From Legionella gratiana (lineage in GTDB: Bacteria; Pseudomonadota; Gammaproteobacteria; Legionellales; Legionellaceae), in contig NZ_LNYE01000022.1 of assembly GCF_001467695.1 (NCBI RefSeq), positions 621,813 through 685,812 on the forward strand: DNA of 64,000 bases. The letters run 5' to 3'. Under the pieces are notes generated by a model that worked only from the letters and a program-made list of their open reading frames with translations, was not told the DNA's origin and searched no databases. Position numbers and translations under genes: made by a program. Shown piece after piece: positions 36,388 through 45,068 of the stretch (its first letter is position 1; each line of letters opens with the position of its first letter).

Positions 36388-37082
36388 AAAGGCTCTATGT
36401 GTATATGTTCATCTAATAGATAAATTTGGCAAGGCTTATGACAAGGCTCTATAGCATCACTTAAGCGATAAAAACCTGCAATTGATACTAATTCTGCCTC
36501 AAGTGACTGACAAAAAATGCGCGCATCTTTATCTCCAGAAATACCGGCTAAAGCTCTTCCTCTTAAAGCACCATATACATGAATGCATCCATCAGCCAAT
36601 AACTCAGCGCCATGGCTCACTGAAGATGTAACAATAAGATCAGCACCTTTTGCTACTACTTGTTGTCCTGATCGAACAGGAGTAGTCATTAATTTTGCGG
36701 TTGTTTTTATCGTTTCATGGTGCGTGTTTTCAGAAGTTCCACCCATGGGTTTATCTTGAGTTGAAGAAGCATGTAATACAGCCATACCTTGACATTGCGC
36801 TAAAGAATGATGCAATGCAGTTCCACCTTGAATGGCAACCGGGATCATACCATGAGTCCGTGCAACCTGGACTAAAGCCTGTAAGTCAAACTCCAGATTT
36901 TGAACCACAGACAAATCAAAAACTACTGGAATATGTTCAAATAATTTGGGCGCTTTGATAACTGTATCATTGAGCTGTTGTGAAAAAAGGCTAATGTCTG
37001 TATTTAATACATGCACTACAGTAAATGTATAAAGACGGCCTTTTAGCTTAAACGCTTGTGTCTGTGTTGTATTTTCACTCAT
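36384..37082 (-). CDS. minC: Septum-site inhibitor MinC
   Basis: A protein of about 232 residues. The N-terminal domain begins QAFKLKGRLYTFTVVHV and the C-terminal beta-helix has VRSGQQVVAKGADLIVTSSVSHGAELLADGCIHVYGALRGRALAG, the standard MinC fold. MinC blocks FtsZ polymerisation at the poles together with MinD. minD and minE are not in this window, so it is an orphan minC. Start codons ATG 37082 and ATG 37097 are possible; the first gives the usual N-terminus. It is divergent from fadD and coupled to lpxH. Confidence 0.93.
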   Translation of the reverse strand: MSENTTQTQAFKLKGRLYTFTVVHVLNTDISLFSQQLNDTVIKAPKLFEHIPVVFDLSVVQNLEFDLQALVQVARTHGMIPVAIQGGTALHHSLAQCQGMAVLHASSTQDKPMGGTSENTHHETIKTTAKLMTTPVRSGQQVVAKGADLIVTSSVSHGAELLADGCIHVYGALRGRALAGISGDKDARIFCQSLEAELVSIAGFYRLSDAIEPCHKPCQIYLLDEHIHIEPL

Positions 37083-37153
37083 GAGTATGATATCCATAAT
37101 CAATATTTTTGTTTATACTAACATGTGAAAACCAATAACAGAAGGATATTAAG

Positions 37154-38851
37154 GTGGATAAAAGGTGGTTTGAACAATATCAAAAAGGAGTTCCTCATGA
37201 AATTAACACAAGTCAATATTCTTCTCTTGTAGCTTTATTTCAAGAGTCCTGTGTTCGCTATGCTCATAAGCCTTCATATACCAACATGGGACACAGTATT
37301 ACTTTTGCGGAATTGAATACATTAAGTCGTGATTTTGCTGCCTACCTTCAACAGCTTCACTTAAAGAAAGGAGCACGAATCGCAATTATGCTTCCTAACA
37401 TTCTCCAATATCCTGTAGCTCTATTTGCTATCTTACGAGCAGGCTATATTGTTGTGAACACAAATCCACTCTATACCACGGATGAGCTTGTTCACCAAAT
37501 GAATGATTCAGGTGCCGAGGCAATCATAGTACTTGCTAATTTTGCAAAAACTGTTGAAAAAGGATTAAATTCAATTCCGAACTTAAAACATGTTATTGTC
37601 ACCGAAATAGGGGATTTGTTTCCCACTATAAAACGAATAATAGTCAACACAGTCGTGAAATACGTCAAAAAAATGGTACCTGCATATCACATCCCCCACG
37701 CAGTAGCTTTTAATTATGCGTTACTGGAAGGAAAGCAATCTCCATTACATCATGTGGATTTAACGCACGATGATATTGCATTTCTACAATATACAGGAGG
37801 AACAACAGGTGTAGCCAAAGGTGCTATTTTGACCCACGGAAATATGGTTGCTAACATTTTGCAGGCTGATGCATGGATACAACCCTTAGGTTTAAATGGT
37901 GACGAAATCATTGTAACCGCGATTCCTCTTTACCATGTTTTTTCCCTCACTGCCAATTGTTTGACCTTTTTAAAAGAAGGCGCAAGAAATGTACTCATTA
38001 CCAACCCTCGAGATACGGGAAACTTTATTAAGGATATTAAGAATATTCGCTTTTCAGCAATTACGGGAGTCAATACTTTATTTAATAGCTTATTAAACCA
38101 CCCACAATTTAAAGATGTTGATTTTAGCAGATTAAAAATTGCCCTTTCTGGTGGAATGGCATTACAAAAAAGCGTTGCTCTTAGGTGGCTTGAAGTGACT
38201 AAAACACCTGTATTAGAAGCATATGGCCTAACCGAAACAAGTCCCGCAGCAATCATGAATCCAATGAACCTTACGGAATACACTGGCAGTATAGGAGTGC
38301 CTATTTCATCTACTGATGTGATTATTCTTGATGATAATGAGAATGAAGTCCCTATTGGATCAAGTGGAGAAATATGTGTCAAAGGACCACAAGTAACACC
38401 AGGGTATTGGAAACGACCTGATGAAACGGCTTTGGTTTTCACTAAAGGTGGCTTTCTAAAAACGGGGGACATAGGCAAAATGGATGAAGAAGGTTTTATT
38501 TATTTAGTTGATCGGAAAAAAGACATGCTGCTAGTCTCAGGGTTTAATGTTTACCCTAATGAAATAGAGCAAGTTATAGGAATGCATCCAGGGGTATTGG
38601 AAGTTGGTGTTGTTGGAATTTTTGATAAGGATTCTGGTGAACGTGTTAAAGCCTGTATTGTAAAAAAGGATCCTAACTTAACTGCAGAACAAATTATTTC
38701 TTATTGTCGTGAACATCTAACCGCTTACAAAGTTCCTAAAGAAGTTGAGTTTTATGAGGAGCTTCCCAAAACGAATGTCGGTAAAATTCTTCGTCGTGCA
38801 CTTAAAGACACTCAAGAAAACATCTCTAAAAAACCGGCTGTTACAGCATAA
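37154..38851 (+). CDS. fadD: Long-chain fatty-acid-CoA ligase
   Basis: A 565-residue AMP-forming acyl-CoA synthetase that activates fatty acids for beta-oxidation and complex lipid use. It aligns through its whole length with E. coli FadD: YTGGTTGVAKGAILTH (ATP/AMP motif), GYGLTE-like AYGLTETSP, GYWKRPDETA, TGDIGKMDEEGFI, DRKKDMLLVSGFNVYPNEIE and the catalytic Lys in TNVGKILRR. The start is GTG at 37154 with AAGGA upstream. It lies downstream of the divergent minC. A hairpin at 38888-38907 may end transcription. Confidence 0.96.
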   Translation: MDKRWFEQYQKGVPHEINTSQYSSLVALFQESCVRYAHKPSYTNMGHSITFAELNTLSRDFAAYLQQLHLKKGARIAIMLPNILQYPVALFAILRAGYIVVNTNPLYTTDELVHQMNDSGAEAIIVLANFAKTVEKGLNSIPNLKHVIVTEIGDLFPTIKRIIVNTVVKYVKKMVPAYHIPHAVAFNYALLEGKQSPLHHVDLTHDDIAFLQYTGGTTGVAKGAILTHGNMVANILQADAWIQPLGLNGDEIIVTAIPLYHVFSLTANCLTFLKEGARNVLITNPRDTGNFIKDIKNIRFSAITGVNTLFNSLLNHPQFKDVDFSRLKIALSGGMALQKSVALRWLEVTKTPVLEAYGLTETSPAAIMNPMNLTEYTGSIGVPISSTDVIILDDNENEVPIGSSGEICVKGPQVTPGYWKRPDETALVFTKGGFLKTGDIGKMDEEGFIYLVDRKKDMLLVSGFNVYPNEIEQVIGMHPGVLEVGVVGIFDKDSGERVKACIVKKDPNLTAEQIISYCREHLTAYKVPKEVEFYEELPKTNVGKILRRALKDTQENISKKPAVTA

Positions 38852-38887
38852 ATCAAACCTAGGCACTCCATTGTGCGTTATTTTGGA

Positions 38888-38907
38888 CCCTCCGTTTTTA
38901 CGGAGGG
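38888..38907. terminator. Hairpin after fadD, similar to the repeat hairpin
   Basis: CCCTCCGT TTTT ACGGAGGG forms an 8-base stem with a 4-base loop between the converging fadD and nudL genes. It is not followed by a clean T run (TAACGCTTTTTCG). Its setting, TTTGGACCCTCCG, resembles the CCTTCCGC hairpin within the 14 kb repeat, so it may be a solo relative of that repeat as well as a terminator. Confidence 0.5.
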
Positions 38908-38959
38908 TAACGCTTTTTCGCTGTTTGGTGAGTTATTTCTTAAACAGTGAACACTGCAT

Positions 38960-39463
38960 TCATTTTATCAATTGCTTCATTATCCTTGCTGTTGCTCCCC
39001 AAACCCAATCTTTATTCCCAGTAAACTCACAGCTTTTATATTGACGTCCATTACGTTCAATCATAAAGGTTCTATAATTTCTCGAATCCTTCACTAATGA
39101 CATGGGAATGGAAATTAAACGAACTACTTCATGCGTGTTTAAATGATAAGGATGTACCGATTTTATACCTGCTAGCCAAGGATGAATAATGCTTCCCAGG
39201 AGTGTTCTTTGTGTCTTTAATTTTTTTATTAGTGTTATACGATCAGCGCTAATACCTAACTCTTCATTCAATTCTCTGAGTGCTGTGGCATAGTAATTTT
39301 CATCACCCTCCTCCCATAGACCTCCAGGAAAGCAAATTTCACCTGGATGAGTACGAAGTTGCTCACTGCGCTGAGTTAAAATTAGTGAATCGGATTCTTG
39401 TTCATAAAGAACAATCACCGCTGAATTTGTAAAACTGTTTTTTATTAATTCATTTGAGGCCAT
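38960..39463 (-). CDS. nudL: Nudix hydrolase, CoA pyrophosphatase-like
   Basis: A 167-residue Nudix enzyme. The Nudix box runs from GGLWEEGDENYYATALRELNEELGI near residues 48-72, with REL.EELG glutamates intact, and the upstream SEQLRTHPGEICFPGG matches the CoA pyrophosphatase (NudL/YeaB) signature rather than other Nudix types. It cleaves CoA and acyl-CoA to 3',5'-ADP and phosphopantetheine. The start overlaps the pabB stop by 14 bases, so it is coupled to pabB. A Nudix gene next to pabB is a common arrangement. Confidence 0.85.
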   Translation of the reverse strand: MASNELIKNSFTNSAVIVLYEQESDSLILTQRSEQLRTHPGEICFPGGLWEEGDENYYATALRELNEELGISADRITLIKKLKTQRTLLGSIIHPWLAGIKSVHPYHLNTHEVVRLISIPMSLVKDSRNYRTFMIERNGRQYKSCEFTGNKDWVWGATARIMKQLIK

Positions 39464-40772
39464 TCATAATCGCTGCCATTTTAATAAAACATTCACGATA
39501 TTCATCTTCATCGTTTGAGTCAATTACAATTCCGCCACCAGCAGCTAAATGTAACAAATCATCTTTAGCTGTTATCGTACGAATAGCAATATTCGTATCA
39601 AAACGCCCGTGTCGCGAAAAATAGCCTATTGCACCACAGTAAACACCACGAGCATAAGGCTCTTGTTCATAAATAATATGCATCGATTCAATTTTTGGTG
39701 CTCCTGTAATAGAACCACCTGGAAAACATGATAAGAATGCATCAAATGGTTCAACAGATGATAAGCACTGAGCTTTTATTGTGCTCACCAAATGGTGAAC
39801 TGAATTATAACTTTGGACCTCACATAAACCCGTCACTTGTACTGAACCTGGCTGAGCAATTTTGCCCAAATCATTACGCAGTAAATCAACAATCATTACA
39901 TTTTCAGCCCTGTTTTTTGCACAAGAAGCTAACTCAAGTTTTAATTGTTCATCTTCAATAGGATCATTAGAACGCCGAATAGTCCCTTTAATCGGTGATG
40001 TAAGTAATTGACCATTGTCATAATATAAAAAACGCTCAGGAGAAAAACTTAAAATATCCGCAGAAGTTGTTCTTAGAAAAGCAGCAAAAGGAACTGGGTT
40101 TTTTTTACTAATTTTTTTATATAAAGCCCAACTGTCTCCTTCATAAGGAGCAAGAAAAGGCTGAGTGAGATTTACTTGATAACTTCTACCCTCTTTTAGA
40201 GATTGATAAATTTCAGTAAAGGCCTTGGTATAATCTTCTTGATTCATTAAAGGAGTAAAACCACTTTGAAGAACCGCATCATTGAATTGCCCTTCTGAGT
40301 AATGCCATAAGTCTAAAACTTCCTTGACTATTCCACGTGTCGCCTGATGCAGGTTTGCGGCAAATAAAGTCACTGATTTTTGCTGATGATCAGCAATAAT
40401 AGCCCAATCATACAAACCAAGGTTTAATAAGGGCATATTCTGTAATGTCGGTTGTGCTTTTGAATCGATTCCTAACTGCCTTGCCCCAAAATCATAAGCA
40501 ATATAACCAATAGCCCCCCCTTGAAAGGGAAGGTCTGTTACTGCCGATTGGGACGATAAGAGATGATTTAATTCATTTACTAACTGCGGTACATGATGCA
40601 TATTTTGATCAATCTGAACAAAATCATAAGGATAAGCACTGACAATATCGTAACGTCCTCTTAGATGATCACCACTTTCAAGAAGTACAAAGCCAGGAAG
40701 ACGACTTAGTTTTTGATAAAACTCAGGTAGCAAAAGAGAGTAGTCTAAAGAAAATAGTTCAAATTGACTCAA
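39450..40772 (-). CDS. pabB: Aminodeoxychorismate synthase component I
   Basis: A 440-residue chorismate-using enzyme of the PabB/TrpE family. It makes 4-amino-4-deoxychorismate for folate. The chorismate core is complete: RSYQVNLTQPFLAPYEG, SPERFLYYDNGQLLTSPIKGTIRR (the PIKGT motif of PabB), RAENVMIVDLLRNDLGK, CFPGGSITGAPKIESM and ending GGGIVIDSNDEDEYRE. The PIKGT motif separates PabB from TrpE. folK lies elsewhere in this window, so two folate genes are present. No pabA or pabC is adjacent. Confidence 0.94.
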   Translation of the reverse strand: MSQFELFSLDYSLLLPEFYQKLSRLPGFVLLESGDHLRGRYDIVSAYPYDFVQIDQNMHHVPQLVNELNHLLSSQSAVTDLPFQGGAIGYIAYDFGARQLGIDSKAQPTLQNMPLLNLGLYDWAIIADHQQKSVTLFAANLHQATRGIVKEVLDLWHYSEGQFNDAVLQSGFTPLMNQEDYTKAFTEIYQSLKEGRSYQVNLTQPFLAPYEGDSWALYKKISKKNPVPFAAFLRTTSADILSFSPERFLYYDNGQLLTSPIKGTIRRSNDPIEDEQLKLELASCAKNRAENVMIVDLLRNDLGKIAQPGSVQVTGLCEVQSYNSVHHLVSTIKAQCLSSVEPFDAFLSCFPGGSITGAPKIESMHIIYEQEPYARGVYCGAIGYFSRHGRFDTNIAIRTITAKDDLLHLAAGGGIVIDSNDEDEYRECFIKMAAIMNGLK

Positions 40773-40832
40773 AATAGATCCTTATGGGTAAATTCATTTG
40801 GCCATTAATAGCCTGGTACAGTTGAGCATAGG

Positions 40833-40935
40833 TTAATGGCACTAAGTTAAGGCCCGTACCTACTTCCAATGGCTTGTTCACGGGAAGTCGATGGGTGAAG
40901 AGTTTACTCAAAAAACGCTTAACTTAGTACCATTA
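40833..40935. repeat. Long inverted repeat in the pabB-pdhA gap
   Basis: TAATGG(C)ACTAAGTTAAG at 40833-40851 pairs with CTTAACTTAGTACCATTA at 40918-40935, with one or two mismatches, around a 66-base loop. It lies in the 380-base gap between divergent pabB and pdhA. A smaller inverted pair, ATGTTACA / TGTAACAT, lies near 40960-41010. Both could be elements of regulation or fossil repeats. Confidence 0.45.
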
Positions 40936-41152
40936 GACCATACATGCCATTCTTTATTTCATGTTACAGCGCCCAACCGTTTTGTAGGTTTAATGTAACA
41001 TCATTGGTGTTTGTAAGACTAGTTGACTTCGCTAGTGATATGATTAACCTTTCTTCAACAAACCTGCCTTTTCAGTCAAACGTTACATATCTCTGGTTTT
41101 TAAAGTCATTTGTGAGTATGCTATGCACACGCTTTATTGACAAGGAGCCTAC

Positions 41153-42226
41153 ATGGCAACAGTTGCTCAATTTAACATTACTTATACTCAATTTTTGGAT
41201 GAACATGGAAAACTAACAGGTCAACTTCCTGATTTTGCCAAAGATCATGCCGTCCTAAAAGAACTTTATAAAATAATGGTTCTTACGCGTACCTTTGATA
41301 AAAAAGCGATTGCGTTACAAAGAACCGGGAAAATGGGAACTTATGCACCAATTAATGGACAAGAAGCAATTTCAGCAGCCATAGGCCATGCGATGCGTCC
41401 TGAAGATGTACTTGTACCCTATTATCGAGATTATGCCGCTCAATTGCAACGCGGTGTAAAAATGTCTGAAATTCTTGCTTTTTGGGGTGGAGATGAGCGT
41501 GGTAGCCAGTTTTCCTGTAACTCTGAAGACTTACCAATTTGCGTTCCTATTGCCTCCCAATGTTTGCATGCAACAGGTGTTGCTTTTGCGTTCCAATACA
41601 GAAATCAACCCCGCGTTGCGGTAGTTTGTCTCGGCGAAGGCGGTACTTCTGAAGGTGACTTTTATGAAGCAATAAATGTAGCAGGTACTTGGAAATTACC
41701 AGTAGTCTTTGTAGTTAATAACAACCAATGGGCTATTTCAGTTCCCAGAGAGAAACAAACAGGAACACAAACTATTGCACAAAAAGCAATTGCTGCTGGT
41801 TTTTCGGGGATGCAAGTTGATGGCAATGACATCTTAGCAACAAGACAGATCATAGGAGAGGCTATTGAAAAAGCGCGTCGAGGTGAAGGCCCAACGTTAA
41901 TTGAAGCATTATCGTACCGTTTATCCGATCATACAACAGCAGATGATGCAACCCGATATCAACCTGCTAAAGACGTAGAACAGGCAAAACCCAAAGAGCC
42001 TATTGCACGATTTAAAGAATTTCTGATGGACCAAAAGATATGGAATGCACAAGATGAAGAGAGCTTGGTGATCCAATGTTCTGAAGAAGTTGAAAAAGCG
42101 GTTAATGAATACCTAAGTATGAAAATCCAACCAATTACTAGTATTTTTGATTATCATTACGCTGAGCTACCTGAATATTTAGTTGAGCAACGTGCAATAG
42201 CTATGGAGGAAGCAACAAATGCCTGA
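41153..42226 (+). CDS. pdhA: Pyruvate dehydrogenase E1 component, alpha subunit
   Basis: A 357-residue thiamine-diphosphate enzyme, the alpha chain of the heterotetrameric E1 (the type found in Gram-positives and alpha-proteobacteria, unlike the single-chain AceE of E. coli). The TPP motif is CLGEGGTSEGDFYEAINVAGTWKLPVVFVVNNNQWAIS (GDG replaced by GEG here), and LIEALSYRLSDHTTADDATRY carries the phosphorylation-loop sequence. A GGAG ribosome site is present. It overlaps pdhB by 8 bases. No E3 follows. The complex makes acetyl-CoA from pyruvate. Confidence 0.92.
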   Translation: MATVAQFNITYTQFLDEHGKLTGQLPDFAKDHAVLKELYKIMVLTRTFDKKAIALQRTGKMGTYAPINGQEAISAAIGHAMRPEDVLVPYYRDYAAQLQRGVKMSEILAFWGGDERGSQFSCNSEDLPICVPIASQCLHATGVAFAFQYRNQPRVAVVCLGEGGTSEGDFYEAINVAGTWKLPVVFVVNNNQWAISVPREKQTGTQTIAQKAIAAGFSGMQVDGNDILATRQIIGEAIEKARRGEGPTLIEALSYRLSDHTTADDATRYQPAKDVEQAKPKEPIARFKEFLMDQKIWNAQDEESLVIQCSEEVEKAVNEYLSMKIQPITSIFDYHYAELPEYLVEQRAIAMEEATNA

Positions 42227-43193
42227 TATTACCTTAATTGAAGCTGTTACTCAGGCCTTAGCTTATGAGTTAGCTCACGATGAAAATGTAGTGGTTTTTG
42301 GGGAGGATGTAGGCAAAAACGGTGGAGTTTTTCGCGCAACAGTAGGGTTACAAGAGCGTTTCGGGGAAAAAAGAGTGTTTGATACCCCGCTAGCAGAATC
42401 GATGATCGCAGGATTAGCTATTGGAATGTCAATACAAGGCCTAAAACCAGTTGCCGAATTTCAATTTATGGGTTTTATTTACCCCGCCATGAACCAAATT
42501 ATTTCTCATGCTGCTCGTATGCGTAATAGAACACGGGGACGTCTACACTGCCCTCTCGTTTTTCGTGCTCCTTTTGGTGGTGGAATCAGGGCACCAGAAC
42601 ATCATTCTGAAAGTACTGAAGCATTATTTGCACATATTCCAGGTTTACAGGTGGTCATACCTTCTTCGCCTAAACGCGCCTATGGGTTGCTCTTAGCCGC
42701 ATTGCGTAATCCTGATCCAGTGATTTTTTTGGAACCGAAACGAATTTATCGCCTAGTCAAACAACCTGTCGAAGATAATGGAGAAGCACTTCCCATTGGA
42801 AAGTGTTTTACCTTGCAACAAGGTGATGATGTTACCTTAATAAGTTGGGGAGCAAGTGTGCATGAAACGCAACAAGCAGCGAAGCAATTAAGAGATGAAG
42901 GAGTTTCTTGTGAACTAATTGACGTGGCTACAATTAAGCCACTAGATATAGAAACAATTCTGGCCTCAGTAGAAAAAACTGGTCGTTGTGTTATTGTTCA
43001 TGAGGGGGCTAAAACTTGTGGTGTTGGTGCCGAAATTTCAGCACTTATTATGGAAAACTCCATGGCTGATTTAATGGCTCCTGTTCAGCGGGTAACTGGA
43101 TACGATACAGTAATGCCCTATTTTCAGCTGGAAAAACAATACATACCTAGTGTTGCACGTATTAAAAACAGTGTTATGAGCATAATGGAGTAA
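42219..43193 (+). CDS. pdhB: Pyruvate dehydrogenase E1 component, beta subunit
   Basis: A 324-residue transketolase-like chain. It has VVVFGEDVGKNGGVFRATVGLQERFG near residue 23, FDTPLAESMIAGLAIGMS, FQFMGFIYPAMNQIISHAARMRNRTRG, APFGGGIRAPEHHSES near 127 and a C-terminal transketolase domain (ATIKPLDIETILASVEKTGRCVIVHEG). The conserved Glu of GEDV and the EHHSES active-site His residues are intact. The start sits inside the pdhA end and two bases separate its stop from pdhC. Confidence 0.95.
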   Translation: MPDITLIEAVTQALAYELAHDENVVVFGEDVGKNGGVFRATVGLQERFGEKRVFDTPLAESMIAGLAIGMSIQGLKPVAEFQFMGFIYPAMNQIISHAARMRNRTRGRLHCPLVFRAPFGGGIRAPEHHSESTEALFAHIPGLQVVIPSSPKRAYGLLLAALRNPDPVIFLEPKRIYRLVKQPVEDNGEALPIGKCFTLQQGDDVTLISWGASVHETQQAAKQLRDEGVSCELIDVATIKPLDIETILASVEKTGRCVIVHEGAKTCGVGAEISALIMENSMADLMAPVQRVTGYDTVMPYFQLEKQYIPSVARIKNSVMSIME

Positions 43194-43195
43194 TA

Positions 43196-44308
43196 ATGAA
43201 TATTTTCAATCTACCTGATTTAGGTGAAGGCTTACCTGATGCTGAGATTCATGAGTGGTTTGTGAAAGAAGGAGATACTGTAGTCGTAGATCAACCTCTG
43301 GTTTCGATGGAAACAGCTAAGGCGGTAGTGGATGTTCCTTGCCCACAAGCGGGAGTTATAAGTAAGTTATACGGTAACCCCGGCGATATTATTAAAACTG
43401 GAGAGCCACTAGTTGCTTTTGCATCGTCTGTTACAAAAACAGCAGATAAGGGAACAGTAGTTGGCAACCTAGAAGAAAGTAGCGAAATCACTGAGGACAC
43501 TTTTACTATTGGAGTACAACATGCAACGCAAGCTCGTATTAAGGCAACTCCTGTTGTAAAGATGCTAGCAAAAAAACTAGGTATTGATTTATCTACTGTA
43601 AAAGGCACAGGAGAGTTTGGGATCATCACTAGAGATGATGTTCAAGCCCAAGCAGATAAAAACGCGCAAGTTCCAGCAGGTTTTGAACCTCTACGTGGAG
43701 TAAGACGTGCGATGCTCAATAGCATGGTGCAGTCACATGCCGAAGTAGTCCCCGTAAGCATCTTTGACGAGGCAGATATAAGTGCCTGGAAATCTGGCAC
43801 TGATATTACCGTTCGTCTGATCAGAGCCCTAATTGATGCTACTAAAAATGAACCGGCTTTAAATGCATGGTTTGATACAAAACATGGTGCACGACAATGT
43901 TTTAATGAAGTCCATCTTGGTTTAGCAATGGATAATGAAGAGGGATTATTTGTTCCTGTCATCCATAATGCTGGAAAACATTCCGATACTGAATTACGTA
44001 CCATGATTGATGAATTTAAAAAGTCAGTAGGTAATCGTGAGATTACAGCAGACAAATTGAAAGGAGCTACGATCACTCTTTCAAATTTTGGAAAATTTGC
44101 TGGCCGCTTTGCAAGCCCAATTATTGTGCCACCCATGGTTGCCATCTTAGCGGTTGGTAGACTTTACCAAGGAGTTGTTCCTGTCGATGGAAAAATAGAA
44201 GCACATAATATTCTTCCCTTATCACTTAGTTTTGATCATCGAGCAGTCACAGGAGGCGAAGCAACTCGTTTCTTAGGAGCGGTAATTCAATCGTTACAAA
44301 AGGAATAG
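43196..44308 (+). CDS. pdhC: Pyruvate dehydrogenase E2 (dihydrolipoamide acetyltransferase)
   Basis: A 370-residue E2. One lipoyl domain (about 1-80) has the lipoyl Lys in SMETAKAVVDVPC. A peripheral-subunit-binding domain (ATPVVKMLAKKLGIDLSTVKGTGEFGIITRDDV, about 117-150) follows, then the catalytic core. The catalytic motif is SFDHRAVTGGEATRFL: the His is present, but the usual Asp of HRxxDG is Thr. This variant occurs in other bacterial E2 proteins. The position after E1 alpha and beta makes it the E2 of this complex. No E3 gene is seen. Confidence 0.93.
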   Translation: MNIFNLPDLGEGLPDAEIHEWFVKEGDTVVVDQPLVSMETAKAVVDVPCPQAGVISKLYGNPGDIIKTGEPLVAFASSVTKTADKGTVVGNLEESSEITEDTFTIGVQHATQARIKATPVVKMLAKKLGIDLSTVKGTGEFGIITRDDVQAQADKNAQVPAGFEPLRGVRRAMLNSMVQSHAEVVPVSIFDEADISAWKSGTDITVRLIRALIDATKNEPALNAWFDTKHGARQCFNEVHLGLAMDNEEGLFVPVIHNAGKHSDTELRTMIDEFKKSVGNREITADKLKGATITLSNFGKFAGRFASPIIVPPMVAILAVGRLYQGVVPVDGKIEAHNILPLSLSFDHRAVTGGEATRFLGAVIQSLQKE

Positions 44309-44432
44309 TATCTGTTCAGGGGGTATGCTTGCCTCTTGCTGAAAGGATGGATTTGAGCACAGATTGCGCCAGAATGAAGCCTTTGAGTGCATCTTGCATT
44401 AGGCGTGAACGCTACATGGAATAAATTTATAA

Positions 44433-44455
44433 ATCCTCTCCTTGAGGGAGAGGAT
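44433..44455. terminator. Hairpin between pdhC and the small exported-protein gene
   Basis: ATCCTCTCC / GGAGAGGAT forms a perfect 9-base stem with a 5-base loop between converging genes. Flanks are AT-rich (TAAATTTATAA before, CTATCTTATT after) but without a clean T run. It probably ends transcription from both sides. Confidence 0.55.
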
Positions 44456-44460
44456 CTATC

Positions 44461-44781
44461 TTATTGTTGTTGTGGTGGTTGTTGCGGTGATTGTTGTCCT
44501 TCTTTTTGTTGCATTTTATCCTTCATTTTTTCTGCCAATGCCATCTTACATTGTTGCAGTTGCTCTGGGCTAAAGTTTGTATTTGGCAATGTTTTATTAC
44601 CTGCTACTACTGGTAAAACGCAATGTTTCATCAAATCTTTACCAGCATTTTCTCCTCCTTTAAAGTAACCATTTTGCATACAAGAAATTACAATAGCCTT
44701 ACAAGCCCCTGCTGCCCAACCAAAAAATGTAATACTCATTAATAACGAAAACACACCCATCTTTACCAACAAGTTATTCAT
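44461..44781 (-). CDS. Small exported four-cysteine protein with Gln/Pro tail
   Basis: A 106-residue protein with a signal-like N-terminus (hydrophobic to about residue 25, likely cut after AAG or GAC near 24-27). The mature part holds four cysteines (27, 34, 54, 78), enough for two disulfides, and ends in a low-complexity tail KEGQQSPQQPPQQQ. I do not recognise the family. It converges on pdhC. The tail DNA is CAA/CCA-rich, a possible variable tract. Likely periplasmic or secreted. Confidence 0.6.
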   Translation of the reverse strand: MNNLLVKMGVFSLLMSITFFGWAAGACKAIVISCMQNGYFKGGENAGKDLMKHCVLPVVAGNKTLPNTNFSPEQLQQCKMALAEKMKDKMQQKEGQQSPQQPPQQQ

Positions 44782-45068
44782 ATTTTTATTCCTTTTGTTT
44801 AAGATCTGAATCCGATTTTTATTAATAACCCTTAAAATATAGCATATTATTTATTTCTTTTTGAATTAATGTGTTTTACTAAACTTACTATTTTTCAGTG
44901 CTTTTTTATCTTTTTCAAACTCGACTATCTGAAGCTCAGGTCATAATTGATTGAAAATTAATAGATATTTAATTGTTTGCTATGACATAGAAATACGTTC
45001 TATTGGTTAAATTATCACCATAATGCTTAAATAAAGCATGAATTGGATTGCTGTGGAGTAAATTTGAT

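Noticed and set aside
40944-41216. 90-codon plus-strand frame upstream of pdhA
   Set aside because: It overlaps the pdhA start, has no family similarity, and the segment is better explained as a non-coding gap with hairpins.
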